64,000 nucleotides of DNA from Lacisediminihabitans sp040549465 (GCF_040549465.1 NZ_JBEPTL010000012.1:1-64000); one strand, 5' to 3'. Counted from the first letter of the stretch, positions 26,343 to 34,942 are shown. Notes: a model not told the origin generated them from the sequence alone. A program made the numbers and translations.

Positions 26343-27047
26343 ATGGCGCAAACGACAACCGATGAGCCGCGAGCGAGCGTGCGACCGACCGGAGTGCGCG
26401 TCTCTGTGGTCGATGACCACGAATCGGTGCGACTCGGATTGAAAGCCGCGTGCATCGAGGCCGGCTTCGATTTCATCCTGGCTGCGGCATCCGTGCAGGA
26501 ATTCGTCGATAATCTCAACGGTCGTGAGAACGACGTCGTGGTGCTCGACCTGTCGCTTGGCGACGGCTCCACCGTGACCGAGAACGTGAAGCGTGTGCAG
26601 GCCACCGGTTCGGCTGTGCTGATCCACAGCATCGCGGATCGGGTCGCCTCCGTTCGCGAGGCGCTCGCCGCCGGTGCTGCCGGCGTCATTCCCAAGTCGT
26701 CGGCCACCAAGACCGTGATGTCGGCGGTCGAGACCGTGGCTCGCGGAGAGGTGCTAAACAACCTCGAGTGGGCGACGGCGATCGATGCCGACCGTGACTT
26801 TGCGAAGGCCCAGCTTGGCCGCCGTGAGCGCGAGATCCTGCACCTCTATGCTTCCGGCCTGCCGCTCAAACTGGCTGCCCAGCAGCTCGGTATCGGGTAC
26901 TCGACAGCGCGCGAGTACCTCGACCGCATCCGGGTGAAGTACGTCGAGGTGGGGCGCCCCGCTCCCACCAAGGTCGACCTGCTCCGCCGCGCCGTCGAGG
27001 ACGGCATTCTCCCGGGCCTCGACCCGGATGGCGGCGATGGTCGCTAG
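26343..27047 (+). CDS. LuxR/NarL-family response regulator
   Basis: A 234-residue regulator. The receiver domain has VSVVDDHESVRLGL, the phosphoacceptor Asp in VVVLDLSLGDG, the switch residue in VLIHSIAD and Lys in GVIPKSSA. The C-terminal helix-turn-helix reads LGRREREILHLYASGLPLKLAAQQLGI (split here by helix ends) with recognition part STAREYLDRIRVKY. ATG 26343 is chosen over TTG 26337. It overlaps the sensor kinase gene by 20 bp; the pair should form a two-component system. Confidence 0.9.
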   Translation: MAQTTTDEPRASVRPTGVRVSVVDDHESVRLGLKAACIEAGFDFILAAASVQEFVDNLNGRENDVVVLDLSLGDGSTVTENVKRVQATGSAVLIHSIADRVASVREALAAGAAGVIPKSSATKTVMSAVETVARGEVLNNLEWATAIDADRDFAKAQLGRREREILHLYASGLPLKLAAQQLGIGYSTAREYLDRIRVKYVEVGRPAPTKVDLLRRAVEDGILPGLDPDGGDGR

Positions 27048-28299
27048 CGTCCCGATAGGGCAGGCGCGACAACCACACAACCCGATCAGTCGCCGGCAGA
27101 TCGAGACTGTCGTCTCGCGCTCAGTGGCTATTTTCGGGCTCGCCTTCGGAGCGCAATCCGTGCCGGCGATGCTCGGCCAGATGTCGGAGATACAGACCGT
27201 CTGGTACTACGTCATGGCCATCGGGATCTTCGGCGGCCTCGTGGCTTCCATCGTTGCCTCGTTCGCGCGTCGGTTGGTCAGGTTCATCAACGGCTATATC
27301 GCCCTCGCCTATCTCGTCGCGCTCGTCATCTGGCCTTTCGTGGCGAGGGACCCCGGCATGGTTGCCGACGACCGCCCATGGCTCTGGCTGCTGTGCACCG
27401 TCGGTACGTCGGCCGCCGCCGTCGCCTTCAGCACCTGGGCGGCGACCGTCTATCTCGTGCTCGCACCGGTCGTCTACGGCATTGTGCGGATCACGCCATC
27501 CGGTGGCGGCAAGACCTGGGAGTCGGCAGCCCTCGACACCGCTTACGCGATCATCCTCGGCGGTGCCGTGCTGATCCTGATCACCCTGTTACGCCAGGCC
27601 GCCGCCTCGGTTGACAATGCCCAGTCGACAGCGCTCGATCGCTACGCGCACGCGGTGCGCCAGCACGCGACGGAGGTGGAGCGGGTGCAGGTCGACTCGA
27701 TCGTGCACGACAGCGTGCTCACCACCCTGCTCTCGGCAGCCAGGGCATACACGCCGGAGGCCAAAGAGCTGTCCACCCGGATGGCACGAAACGCCATGGG
27801 TCATCTGAAAGACGCTGCGGCGACCTCACCGGATGACGATGCCACGGTGAGCATGGACCAGCTCGCGCATCGCATCGTCGGCGCGACCGCGACACTCTCC
27901 GCACCCTTCGAGCTGAAGACCGCGCACATCGAGAACGGCGTGATCCCCGTGCAGTCAGCGGAGGCCGTGTACTCCGCGGCCGTGCAGGCCATGGTGAACA
28001 GCCTCCAGCACGCGGGGGCGGGCGACGATGTGCGCCGCTGGCTCACCATCCAGGCGAGCGTCGGTGGCGGTATCCAGGTGGATGTCGGAGACACCGGCGC
28101 CGGATTCGATGTCGATTCTGTGCCGACCGAGCGTCTCGGACTCCGGGTCTCGATCATCGAACGGGTGGCCAACGCGGGCGGAACCGTGGAGGTCGAATCG
28201 AGCGCTGGCCGCGGAACCGTGATCAGCATCGTCTGGCCGCATCCGGACGCCATGCCCACTCTCGCCGCAACCGCGATCGGCGAGCAGGTGGCGCCGTGA
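27028..28299 (+). CDS. Sensor histidine kinase, membrane-bound
   Basis: A 423-residue kinase with about six transmembrane helices (roughly residues 30-200) and no large extracellular domain, so it likely senses within or near the membrane. The phosphoacceptor region is VQVDSIVHDSVLTTLLSAAR, an H-D pair typical of the NarX-like HisKA_3 group. The ATPase has AVQAMVNSLQHAG (N box), DVGDTGAGFDV (G1) and GRGTVISIVWP (G2). It begins 20 bp inside the regulator gene and overlaps the next gene by 4 bp. Confidence 0.88.
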   Translation: MAAMVASVPIGQARQPHNPISRRQIETVVSRSVAIFGLAFGAQSVPAMLGQMSEIQTVWYYVMAIGIFGGLVASIVASFARRLVRFINGYIALAYLVALVIWPFVARDPGMVADDRPWLWLLCTVGTSAAAVAFSTWAATVYLVLAPVVYGIVRITPSGGGKTWESAALDTAYAIILGGAVLILITLLRQAAASVDNAQSTALDRYAHAVRQHATEVERVQVDSIVHDSVLTTLLSAARAYTPEAKELSTRMARNAMGHLKDAAATSPDDDATVSMDQLAHRIVGATATLSAPFELKTAHIENGVIPVQSAEAVYSAAVQAMVNSLQHAGAGDDVRRWLTIQASVGGGIQVDVGDTGAGFDVDSVPTERLGLRVSIIERVANAGGTVEVESSAGRGTVISIVWPHPDAMPTLAATAIGEQVAP

Positions 28300-29330
28300 T
28301 CATCTCCGTTCCGCGCTATCTCATCATCGGCCTGGCCGCCATCTTCTCCGCCTACCACCTGCTCCTCGCCACGGTTTCGATCGATGTGCCGAGGGAGAAG
28401 GGGCCGTATATCGCGGCCATGGCCCTGTATGCGATCGCCACGATCGCCAGTCTCTGGCTCTCGCGCAGCCCGCGGATGCCGATCTGGATGGCTGCCTTCA
28501 ACGCGGTCGTGGCGCTGGTTGTGCCGCTCCTGGTCACCAGCCAGGTGCAGGAGGTGCCGAAAGACAGCTATGCGGCCTGGTACACGGCGGCCATCGGCAC
28601 TCTGATGGTGATCACTTCGACCCGGCACCGGCACACCTTCGCCTGGATCGGCATCGGCGCCCTCATCGTCGAGACGATCGCCTGGTCGGGGCCGGGCGGG
28701 CTTATCGCCTTCGGCGTCGTGGGCGATGTCCTCTGGGTCGGCGTCTCCCACGCCCTCTCGCTCTCCCTGGCCAAGGCCGGCCGCGACACCCGCCAGTACG
28801 CCCTTGCCGAGCGTGAGGCCGTCGAATGGCGGGCCGCGCAGGAGGCGCACGTCTCCGAACGCCAGTTCCGCCTCGGGCAGACCAGCCGGATGTCGCTGCC
28901 GATGCTCCGCCAGATCGTGGCGGTCGGCGCGGAACTCACCGAGGGCCAGCGTCTGGAGTGCCTCTATCTCGAGGGCGCCATTCGCGATGAGATCCGCGGA
29001 CGTAAACTGCTCAACAACCGGGTGCGCGAGCAGATCATGGTGGCCAGGCGCAAGGGAACGACGGTCACCCTGCTCGACGAGGGCGGCCTCGACGACCTCG
29101 ACGCCGGCGATCTGGAGCGCGTACTCAACAGGCTCGCCGAGGCGATTCGCGACACCCAGACCGGCAAGCTCATCGCCCGCACGGTTCCCGAGGGATCGGA
29201 CATCGCGATCACGGTGGTCGGGTTGAGTTCACTCGATGACGGCCACGCGAGCGCTCTCGGTAGCCACAACATCGACGATGAAGAGGACCAGGTCGACCTC
29301 TGGCTGGAGATTCCGCGTGCCGCGAGCTGA
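28296..29330 (+). CDS. Membrane protein of the two-component module, no ATPase domain
   Basis: A 344-residue protein starting at GTG 28296 (4-bp overlap). Around five hydrophobic segments fill the first 150 residues, arranged as in the kinase before it. A helical stretch follows (ALAEREAVEWRAAQEAHVSE), then LGQTSRMSLPMLRQIVAVG and a compact alpha/beta C-terminal part ending VDLWLEIPRAAS. No His-Asp phosphoacceptor motif, N box or G boxes are visible. I do not recognise a named family; it may be a kinase-derived accessory sensor or a partner that tunes the kinase. Confidence 0.75.
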   Translation: MIISVPRYLIIGLAAIFSAYHLLLATVSIDVPREKGPYIAAMALYAIATIASLWLSRSPRMPIWMAAFNAVVALVVPLLVTSQVQEVPKDSYAAWYTAAIGTLMVITSTRHRHTFAWIGIGALIVETIAWSGPGGLIAFGVVGDVLWVGVSHALSLSLAKAGRDTRQYALAEREAVEWRAAQEAHVSERQFRLGQTSRMSLPMLRQIVAVGAELTEGQRLECLYLEGAIRDEIRGRKLLNNRVREQIMVARRKGTTVTLLDEGGLDDLDAGDLERVLNRLAEAIRDTQTGKLIARTVPEGSDIAITVVGLSSLDDGHASALGSHNIDDEEDQVDLWLEIPRAAS

Positions 29331-29385
29331 GCCGCGCGTCGTAATCTGAGCCGCGCGCCTGGCCGCCGCATCCATCCGCGCGGTG

Positions 29386-29430
29386 TTTCGTTATCCGCGC
29401 GGATGTTGTAACCGGCGCGCGGATAACAAA
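29386..29430. repeat. 44-bp palindromic element, copy C (solo)
   Basis: TTTCGTTATCCGCGCGG on the left and CGCGCGGATAACAAA on the right, around the same ATGTTGTAACC centre as copies A and B. One extra base sits in the left arm, and the inner stem is perfectly paired. No DUF559-like gene is adjacent; it follows the signalling module. Confidence 0.85.
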
Positions 29431-29496
29431 ACGCAGCGCTGACGCACGCGGACGCCGCTACGGCAACTCGCGCGGGCACTCGGCGCTTAACGGGAA

Positions 29497-29524
29497 ACGG
29501 GACCGGCCCGAAGGCCGATCCCGT
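29497..29524 (+). terminator. Hairpin, probable transcription terminator of the signalling operon
   Basis: ACGGGACCGGCC, loop CGAA, GGCCGATCCCGT: a 12-bp stem with one mismatch and a four-base loop. No U-tract follows, which is common in high-GC actinobacteria. It is the first strong hairpin after the signalling operon apart from palindrome C. Confidence 0.5.
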
Positions 29525-29533
29525 TCCAAACCC

Positions 29534-29570
29534 CGGGTCAGGGCGATAACCCGAATATCGCCCTGACCCG
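29534..29570. terminator. Perfect 15-bp stem hairpin
   Basis: CGGGTCAGGGCGATA pairs perfectly with TATCGCCCTGACCCG around the loop ACCCGAA. It could end transcription from either side, or be one stem of a larger structured RNA together with the hairpins that follow. Confidence 0.5.
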
Positions 29571-29919
29571 CCCCCACGTCATTAGCCCGCTTACCCTAGT
29601 CGGCTAATGGATGGTGGTGTAACTCCAAAGAGAGACACCTAGCAAGATCAATAGTGCCGCAGACCGACCTGTCGGCAAAGTCGTCACTTTGGGGGACTTA
29701 TGGGGTACATTTCTGTACCCCTACTAGGAAAATAAGCCTGAAAACGCCGGGATTTGGCCCACCGAACAACGGAAAGCGGGGTACATCTGACTGTTTGCTG
29801 GCCTTTTCCTCCGTGTTCCGAGGGGTCTACAGCGATATCCGTAGCAGTTCCTTCGGATTTCGTCGTTATGAACCATTTCAGGTCGTGAAACCGCAGAATT
29901 ACACCCCTTTGGGGGACAT
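29571..29919. other. Gene-free, hairpin-rich stretch
   Basis: No credible gene. Small inverted repeats are frequent: ATTAGCC/GGCTAAT (29581-29608), GGTGT/ACACC (29616-29639), TGCCG/CGGCA (29655-29677) and the tight GGGGTACA-TTTC-TGTACCCC (29702-29721). GGGGTACA recurs near 29776, and GGGGGACT/GGGGGACA words occur near 29691 and 29911. Base composition looks more AT-rich than the flanking genes. It could encode a structured RNA or be a remnant of an element. Confidence 0.45.
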
Positions 29920-30150
29920 TCAGGCCGAAAACCCTCGCCAGGCGCCAGCACCGGGTGTGAGGTTTCCACGGATAGGCCGTTGACTCCGCTGCCAGGCGCT
30001 CGGCGTGCGGTCGTCGCGCACACCCTCGTCACTGAGTTGCTCGAACACGGCACCGAGCACGGCGGTGACGGCCGCCAGTTCAGCCGGGGTCGGGTTACCG
30101 CCGGTCACTGCGAACACTGGAGCCGCGGCATCCGCACGCTCGTCGGTCAC
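29920..30150 (-). CDS. accE: Acyl-CoA carboxylase epsilon subunit
   Basis: A 76-residue protein of the actinobacterial epsilon family, which stabilises the alpha-beta carboxylase complex. It has the expected VTGGNPTPAELAAVTAVLGA helix and a C-terminal SAWQRSQRPIRGNLTPG-type tail. It overlaps the beta-subunit gene by 4 bp, the usual arrangement. Confidence 0.88.
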   Translation of the reverse strand: MTDERADAAAPVFAVTGGNPTPAELAAVTAVLGAVFEQLSDEGVRDDRTPSAWQRSQRPIRGNLTPGAGAWRGFSA

Positions 30151-31754
30151 AGCGGGATGTTCCCGTGCTTCTTGGGCGGCAGGGTCGCCCGCTTCGTCTT
30201 GAGCGCTCTGAGGCCCTTGATCACAGCCACGCGGGTAGCGGCAGGCTCGATCACGCCGTCGAGCTCTCCACGCTCCGCAGCGAGGAACGGGGATGCCACA
30301 TTGTAGGTGTATTCGTTGGCGAGCTTGGTGCGCACCGCAGCGACATCCTCACCGGCTGCCTCTGCCGCTTTGATCTCGTTGCGGTAGAGGATGTTGACAG
30401 CACCCTGCCCTCCCATCACGGCGATCTCCGCGGTCGGCCACGCATAGTTGAGGTCGGCACCGAGTTGCTTGGAGCCCATGACGATGTAGGCCCCGCCGTA
30501 GGCCTTACGGGTGATGACCGTGACGAGCGGCACCGTCGCTTCCGCGTAGGCGTAGAGAAGCTTGGCTCCGCGCCGGATGACGCCGGTCCACTCCTGGTCG
30601 GTGCCTGGCAGGTAGCCAGGCACGTCGACGAGGGTGATGATCGGGATGGAAAAGGCGTCGCAGAAGCGTACGAAGCGCGCAGCCTTCTCGCCGGCTTCGA
30701 TGTTGAGGGTGCCGGCCATGGCGTTCGGCTGGTTGGCGATAACGCCGACTGAGCGGCCCTCGACGCGACCGAAACCGACGACGATATTGGGGGCGAACAG
30801 CGGCTGGGTCTCTAGGAAGTCGCCGCTGTCGACGATGTGCTCGATGACCGTCGTGACGTCGTAGGGCTGGTTCGGGCTGTCGGGAATCAGGGTGTTGAGT
30901 TTGCGGTCCTCGTCGGTGATCTCAAGTTCCACCTCGTGGTCGTAGACGGGCAGCTCGGCGAGGTTGTTGTCGGGCAGGAAGCCGAGCAGCGTGCGTGCGT
31001 AGTCGAGCGCGTCGTCCTCATCGCTCGCGAGCCAGTGCGCGACACCGGAAATCTTGTTGTGGGTGAGGGCTCCGCCGAGCTCCTCCATGCCGACATCCTC
31101 GCCGGTGACGGTCTTGATTACGTCAGGACCGGTGACGAACATCTGGCTGGTCTTGTCGACCATGATCACGAAGTCGGTGAGCGCAGGCGAGTAGACCGCG
31201 CCGCCGGCCGCCGGGCCCATGATGATCGAGATCTGCGGGATCACACCGGACGCGGCCGTGTTACGCCGGAAGATCTCCCCGTACTTGCCGAGGGCGACGA
31301 CACCCTCCTGAATGCGCGCGCCGCCGGAGTCCAGCATGCCGATGATCGGCACCCCGGTCTTGAGCGCCAGGTCCATGACCTTGATGATCTTCTCGCCGGC
31401 GACCTCGCCGAGCGAGCCTCCGAAGATGGTGAAGTCCTGGCTGTAGACGGCGACCTGGCGACCGTGGATGGTGCCGGTTCCGGTGACGACGGCGTCGCCG
31501 TACGGCCGCTTCTTCTCCATGCCGAACGCATGCGTACGATGCCGCACGAACTCGTCGATCTCCACGAATGAGCCGTGATCGAGCAACTGGTCGATGCGCT
31601 CCCGGGCGGTCTTCTTGCCCTTGGAGTGCTGTTTCTCGATGGCGGCCTCGCCGCTGGCGGTCACCGCTTCGTGATAGCGCACCTTCAGGTCGGCGAGCTT
31701 GCCCGCTGTCGTATAGATATCGTTCTGGGCTGGCACCGTATTGTCTGCAGTCAC
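30147..31754 (-). CDS. pccB: Acyl-CoA carboxylase beta subunit (carboxyltransferase)
   Basis: A 535-residue carboxyltransferase of the AccD5/PccB type that moves the carboxyl group from biotin to acetyl- or propionyl-CoA, giving precursors for fatty-acid synthesis. N-terminal crotonase-fold half: KGKKTARERIDQLLDHGSF, DFTIFGGSLGE, GMLDSGGARIQEGV and GPAAGGAVYSPAL. C-terminal half: VDVPGYLPGTDQEW, RKAYGGAYIVMGSK and AVMGGQGAVNILYR. GTG 31754 is the start. It is divergent from biotin ligase, which would modify the partner alpha subunit. Confidence 0.94.
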   Translation of the reverse strand: MTADNTVPAQNDIYTTAGKLADLKVRYHEAVTASGEAAIEKQHSKGKKTARERIDQLLDHGSFVEIDEFVRHRTHAFGMEKKRPYGDAVVTGTGTIHGRQVAVYSQDFTIFGGSLGEVAGEKIIKVMDLALKTGVPIIGMLDSGGARIQEGVVALGKYGEIFRRNTAASGVIPQISIIMGPAAGGAVYSPALTDFVIMVDKTSQMFVTGPDVIKTVTGEDVGMEELGGALTHNKISGVAHWLASDEDDALDYARTLLGFLPDNNLAELPVYDHEVELEITDEDRKLNTLIPDSPNQPYDVTTVIEHIVDSGDFLETQPLFAPNIVVGFGRVEGRSVGVIANQPNAMAGTLNIEAGEKAARFVRFCDAFSIPIITLVDVPGYLPGTDQEWTGVIRRGAKLLYAYAEATVPLVTVITRKAYGGAYIVMGSKQLGADLNYAWPTAEIAVMGGQGAVNILYRNEIKAAEAAGEDVAAVRTKLANEYTYNVASPFLAAERGELDGVIEPAATRVAVIKGLRALKTKRATLPPKKHGNIPL

Positions 31755-31760
31755 GCGTTC

Positions 31761-31766
31761 ACTTTA
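31761..31766 (-). promoter_or_regulatory. -10 (TAAAGT) of the carboxylase beta/epsilon operon
   Basis: On the minus strand TAAAGT ends 6 nt before GTG 31754, predicting a leaderless message. Confidence 0.45.
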
Positions 31767-31818
31767 CCGTCGGGTATCACCGCCACCCCCTTGGCGATGT
31801 CCTACAGAGTCCGGTCGA

Positions 31819-31824
31819 TACCCT
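31819..31824 (+). promoter_or_regulatory. -10 (TACCCT) of biotin ligase
   Basis: TACCCT ends 6 nt before ATG 31831, predicting a start at the A of the codon. Back to back with the carboxylase promoter in a 76-bp gap. Confidence 0.4.
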
Positions 31825-31830
31825 TGGGGG

Positions 31831-32643
31831 ATGCAGCTTCCCCTCAGTGCCGCGATCGCCAACCGCTTCGAGTTTCTGAACGAGGTCGGCTCGACCAATA
31901 CGGAACTGGTGAGTCGAGCATCCGGTGCTCTCGGCGAGGAGTGGCCAGACTTCTCGGTGCTGGTGACGACCAGCCAGACGAACGGGCGCGGGCGTCTGGG
32001 CCGAGTCTGGGTCGCGCCGCCCGGCAGCTCGCTGGCGATCTCCGTGCTGCTTCGGCCCACTCTTCCGGCCGGTGAACCGCTCGGACTCGAGCACTACGGC
32101 TGGCTGCCGCTGATCGCCGGCATCGCGATGACGAAGGCCGTGGCCACTCTGGTGCCCGAGCACTCAGTCACGCTCAAATGGCCGAACGACGTGCAGATCG
32201 ACGGGTGCAAAGTCTCCGGACTCCTGGCCGAACTGCTCCTCAGCAGGGAGTCCGTCGTGATGGGCGCGGGGCTCAATCTCGCCTTCGCCGAGGCAGACCT
32301 GCCGACGCCGACATCCACTTCCCTCGGGCTCAAGGGTGTCGTGCTCGCCGGTGAGGAGCTGGCGGATGCCGCGCTCGCCGGCTACCTCGCAGAACTCAAG
32401 GCGCTCTACACCGAGTTTCTACGGCGGGGAGCCGATCCTGGCGCGAGCGGGGTGAGCCAGCAACTGTCGGAACTGTGCAGCACGCTCGGCCAGGAGGTCA
32501 GGGTGCAGCTGCCGGGCGGGGACGACCTGATCGGCACGGCGATCGACATTGACCGCTCCGGCCGGCTCAGCGTACGCAGATCGACGGATGGCCGGGTTGT
32601 GTCTGTCGCCGCCGGCGACGTAACGCATCTGCGGTATGAATAG
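31831..32643 (+). CDS. birA: Biotin--[acetyl-CoA-carboxylase] ligase
   Basis: A 270-residue biotin protein ligase that makes biotinyl-AMP and attaches biotin to the carboxylase alpha subunit. The catalytic loop is TSQTNGRGRLGRVWVAPPG, followed by LKWPNDVQIDGCKVSGLLAE and a small C-terminal SH3-like domain (GTAIDIDRSGRLSV). The N-terminal helix-turn-helix of E. coli BirA is missing, so it is a non-regulatory (class I) ligase. ATG 31831 is chosen over an in-frame upstream start lacking motifs. Confidence 0.93.
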   Translation: MQLPLSAAIANRFEFLNEVGSTNTELVSRASGALGEEWPDFSVLVTTSQTNGRGRLGRVWVAPPGSSLAISVLLRPTLPAGEPLGLEHYGWLPLIAGIAMTKAVATLVPEHSVTLKWPNDVQIDGCKVSGLLAELLLSRESVVMGAGLNLAFAEADLPTPTSTSLGLKGVVLAGEELADAALAGYLAELKALYTEFLRRGADPGASGVSQQLSELCSTLGQEVRVQLPGGDDLIGTAIDIDRSGRLSVRRSTDGRVVSVAAGDVTHLRYE

Positions 32644-32646
32644 GTC

Positions 32647-33183
32647 ATGACTTCTGAGGCGCCGGAGAGCGAACGCGTGGTCGCGCGCCTGCGGCCGCAC
32701 GGTCGTGCGATGTTCTGGCCGTCGATTGTGCTGATCGCGACGGTGGGTGCCATCGGATACTTCCAGGGCAGCTTTCCGGAGCAGTGGGAGAACATCGCCG
32801 TGCTCGCGAGCGGCGGCCTCATCATCCTGCTGCTCTGGTTTCTGCCGCTTCTGGCCTGGCTGGGCAAGCGCTACATCATCACCACCCGGCGCATCATCCT
32901 GCGCACCGGTTTCTTCGTGCGCGTGCGTCAGGAGCTTTTGCACAGCCGCGGCTATGACGTGACGGTTCGCAAGAACGGGTTGCAGAGCATGTTCGGCAGC
33001 GGCAACGTGCTCATCAACACCGGGCTCGATCAGCCGGTGGTGCTCAAGGATGTTCCGAGCGCAGACCTGGTGCAGGGGGCGCTCCACGACCTCATGGAGA
33101 AGAGCCTCAACCCGATCGCCGCACGACGGCAGGCCGAGGCGTCACGGCAGTCGGACGAGACAACGGCCTGGGGAACGCGCTAA
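32647..33183 (+). CDS. PH-domain membrane protein
   Basis: A 178-residue protein with two hydrophobic helices (about residues 22-40 and 50-72) followed by a bacterial PH-like (bPH2) domain: KRYIITTRRIILRTGFF, a strand-rich region, and NVLINTGLDQPVVLKDVPSA. It starts 3 bp after birA. Function is unknown; such proteins sit at the membrane face. Its stop overlaps that of the convergent gtrA gene. Confidence 0.82.
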   Translation: MTSEAPESERVVARLRPHGRAMFWPSIVLIATVGAIGYFQGSFPEQWENIAVLASGGLIILLLWFLPLLAWLGKRYIITTRRIILRTGFFVRVRQELLHSRGYDVTVRKNGLQSMFGSGNVLINTGLDQPVVLKDVPSADLVQGALHDLMEKSLNPIAARRQAEASRQSDETTAWGTR

Positions 33184-33734
33184 CTCGCTGCTTCGCGGCT
33201 CGCGGTGGCGTCGTCCTCGAAGATCGCCGCCTCCGCTGCCTCTGCCCTGTTCTGGAGAGCGGTCAGGCCATCGCTGCGGTGGTGCCCGTAGACCCAGAAG
33301 CGGTAGAGCAGAAAACGAAATGCCGTACCGAGGAACAGTCCGACGATGTTCGACGAGATGTTGTCGGCGAGCAACGAGGTCACGCCGAGCAGGTAGTGCG
33401 AAACCCAGAGGCAGAGCAGGCCGATGAGAAGGCCGCCGATCGAGACGACAGAGAACTCGCCGAGCTCCAACAGGAAGTTCTTGCGGCGGTGCTCGCGGAA
33501 AGTCCAGTAGCGGTTGCCGAACCAGGTGACCACGGTGGCGATGGCGGCGGAGATGATCTTGGCGCCGATTGGCCCCTGGAAGAAGTGTCCGTGACCGATG
33601 ACGCCGAGGCGGAGGGCATTGAAAATGCTGACGTCGGTCACATAACCGAGGAGGCCGATCACCCCGAACTTGAGCGCGTAGCGCAGCAGCTTCTCCCAGA
33701 ACATTCCGAAGAGATCGACGAGGCGAGTGCGCAC
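33180..33734 (-). CDS. GtrA-family membrane protein
   Basis: A 184-residue protein with four predicted transmembrane helices in the GtrA fold: KFGVIGLLGYVTDVSIFNAL, then WFGNRYWTFREHRR after helix 2, and AFRFLLYRFWVYGHH at the end of helix 4. GtrA-like proteins are thought to move or hold polyprenyl-linked sugars for glycan decoration. The start is GTG 33734. The acidic, Ala-rich C-terminal tail of about 30 residues is extra. Confidence 0.85.
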   Translation of the reverse strand: MRTRLVDLFGMFWEKLLRYALKFGVIGLLGYVTDVSIFNALRLGVIGHGHFFQGPIGAKIISAAIATVVTWFGNRYWTFREHRRKNFLLELGEFSVVSIGGLLIGLLCLWVSHYLLGVTSLLADNISSNIVGLFLGTAFRFLLYRFWVYGHHRSDGLTALQNRAEAAEAAIFEDDATASREAAS

Positions 33735-33807
33735 TGGTGTCCTAGGTTCGCTGAGCGGCTACAGAAGAAGAATCCTACCGGCGAAGGCTTGAGGGAACGC
33801 GCGTAGA

Positions 33808-33813
33808 TAGGCT
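33808..33813 (+). promoter_or_regulatory. -10 (TAGGCT) of purK
   Basis: TAGGCT ends 6 nt before ATG 33820. An overlapping TAGATA (33804-33809) is an alternative. Either gives a very short or absent leader. Confidence 0.45.
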
Positions 33814-33819
33814 GGTCGG

Positions 33820-34938
33820 ATGGCACTCAGCGTTGGCGTAATCGGTGGCGGACAACTGGCGCGGATGATGATTCCCGCGGCGATCAACCTGGGACTCGAC
33901 ATCCGCGTGCTCGCCGAAAACGCAGGAGAATCGGCGGATCTCGCCACCACATCGCTCGGTGACTACCGAAATGTCGACGATGTCCTGCGTTTTGCCGAGG
34001 GTGTGGATGTCATTACCTTCGACCATGAGCATGTGCCGCAGGAGATACTCCACGAGTTGGTGGCCCGTGGGGTGACTGTGCATCCGGGGCCCGACTCTCT
34101 CGTCTACGCGCAGGACAAACTCCTCATGCGCAAACGGCTCTCAGAACTGGGACTGCCGATGCCGGAGTGGGCGCGCATCGAGAGCCGTGAGGATCTGCAG
34201 GCTTTCCTGGATGTCAACGGCGGTCGCGCTGTCGTGAAAACCGCCCGGGGTGGCTACGACGGCAAGGGCGTGCGCGTCGTAAGCGCAGCGGACGAGGCAG
34301 ATGACTGGCTCGCCCGCGGCGATTCGCTTCTGGCCGAAGAACTGGTCGAGTTCCGGCGGGAACTCGCCCAGCTGGTCGCTCGTCGTCCGAGCGGCGAGAT
34401 CGTGGCCTGGCCCGTGGTCGAGAGCATCCAGCGCGACGGCGTCTGCGCCGAAGTGATCGCGCCGGCACCCTCGTCGGCGGGCAAGCTGGCCGACGTCGCC
34501 TCCGAGATCGCCCACACCATCGCCGAAGGCCTCGGCGTCACCGGCGTGCTCGCCGTCGAGCTTTTCGAGACCACCGACGAACGCCTGCTCATCAACGAAC
34601 TCGCGATGCGCCCACACAACACCGGGCACTGGAGCATCGACGGATCCACCACCGGCCAGTTCGAGCAGCACCTTCGCGCTGTACTCGACCTGCCCCTCGG
34701 GGCCACCGGATGCCGCGACGATTGGTCGGTGATGGTGAACATCCTCGGCGGTCCGTCGACCGGCGCTCTCTCCGACCGTTACGCCGGGGCGTTCACCGAC
34801 CAGCCGACGGTGAAGGTGCACAACTACGGCAAGGATCCGCGCCCGGGTCGCAAGGTCGGGCACGTCACGGCGGGGGGCGACGACCTCGAACAGGTGGTCT
34901 TTCAGGCGCGTGCCGCTGCGGCACATTTTCAGGACTAA
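33820..34938 (+). CDS. purK: 5-(carboxyamino)imidazole ribonucleotide synthase
   Basis: A 372-residue ATP-grasp enzyme converting AIR, ATP and bicarbonate to N5-CAIR in purine synthesis. N-terminal VGVIGGGQLARMMIPAA, ATP-grasp motifs VVKTARGGYDGKGV and LLAEELVEFRRELAQLVAR, and the metal-binding LLINELAMRPHNTGHWSI are present. purE follows 17 bp downstream, completing the two-step conversion of AIR to CAIR. Confidence 0.95.
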   Translation: MALSVGVIGGGQLARMMIPAAINLGLDIRVLAENAGESADLATTSLGDYRNVDDVLRFAEGVDVITFDHEHVPQEILHELVARGVTVHPGPDSLVYAQDKLLMRKRLSELGLPMPEWARIESREDLQAFLDVNGGRAVVKTARGGYDGKGVRVVSAADEADDWLARGDSLLAEELVEFRRELAQLVARRPSGEIVAWPVVESIQRDGVCAEVIAPAPSSAGKLADVASEIAHTIAEGLGVTGVLAVELFETTDERLLINELAMRPHNTGHWSIDGSTTGQFEQHLRAVLDLPLGATGCRDDWSVMVNILGGPSTGALSDRYAGAFTDQPTVKVHNYGKDPRPGRKVGHVTAGGDDLEQVVFQARAAAAHFQD

Positions 34939-34942
34939 CACC

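Noticed and set aside
29480..29650. tRNA or SRP RNA in the hairpin-rich region
   Set aside because: Stems do not fit a cloverleaf and no T-loop or SRP-type tetraloop helix could be found.
29654..29983. Open frame of 109 codons on the plus strand
   Set aside because: No motif, unusual composition, crosses hairpins and overlaps accE antisense; the region looks non-coding.
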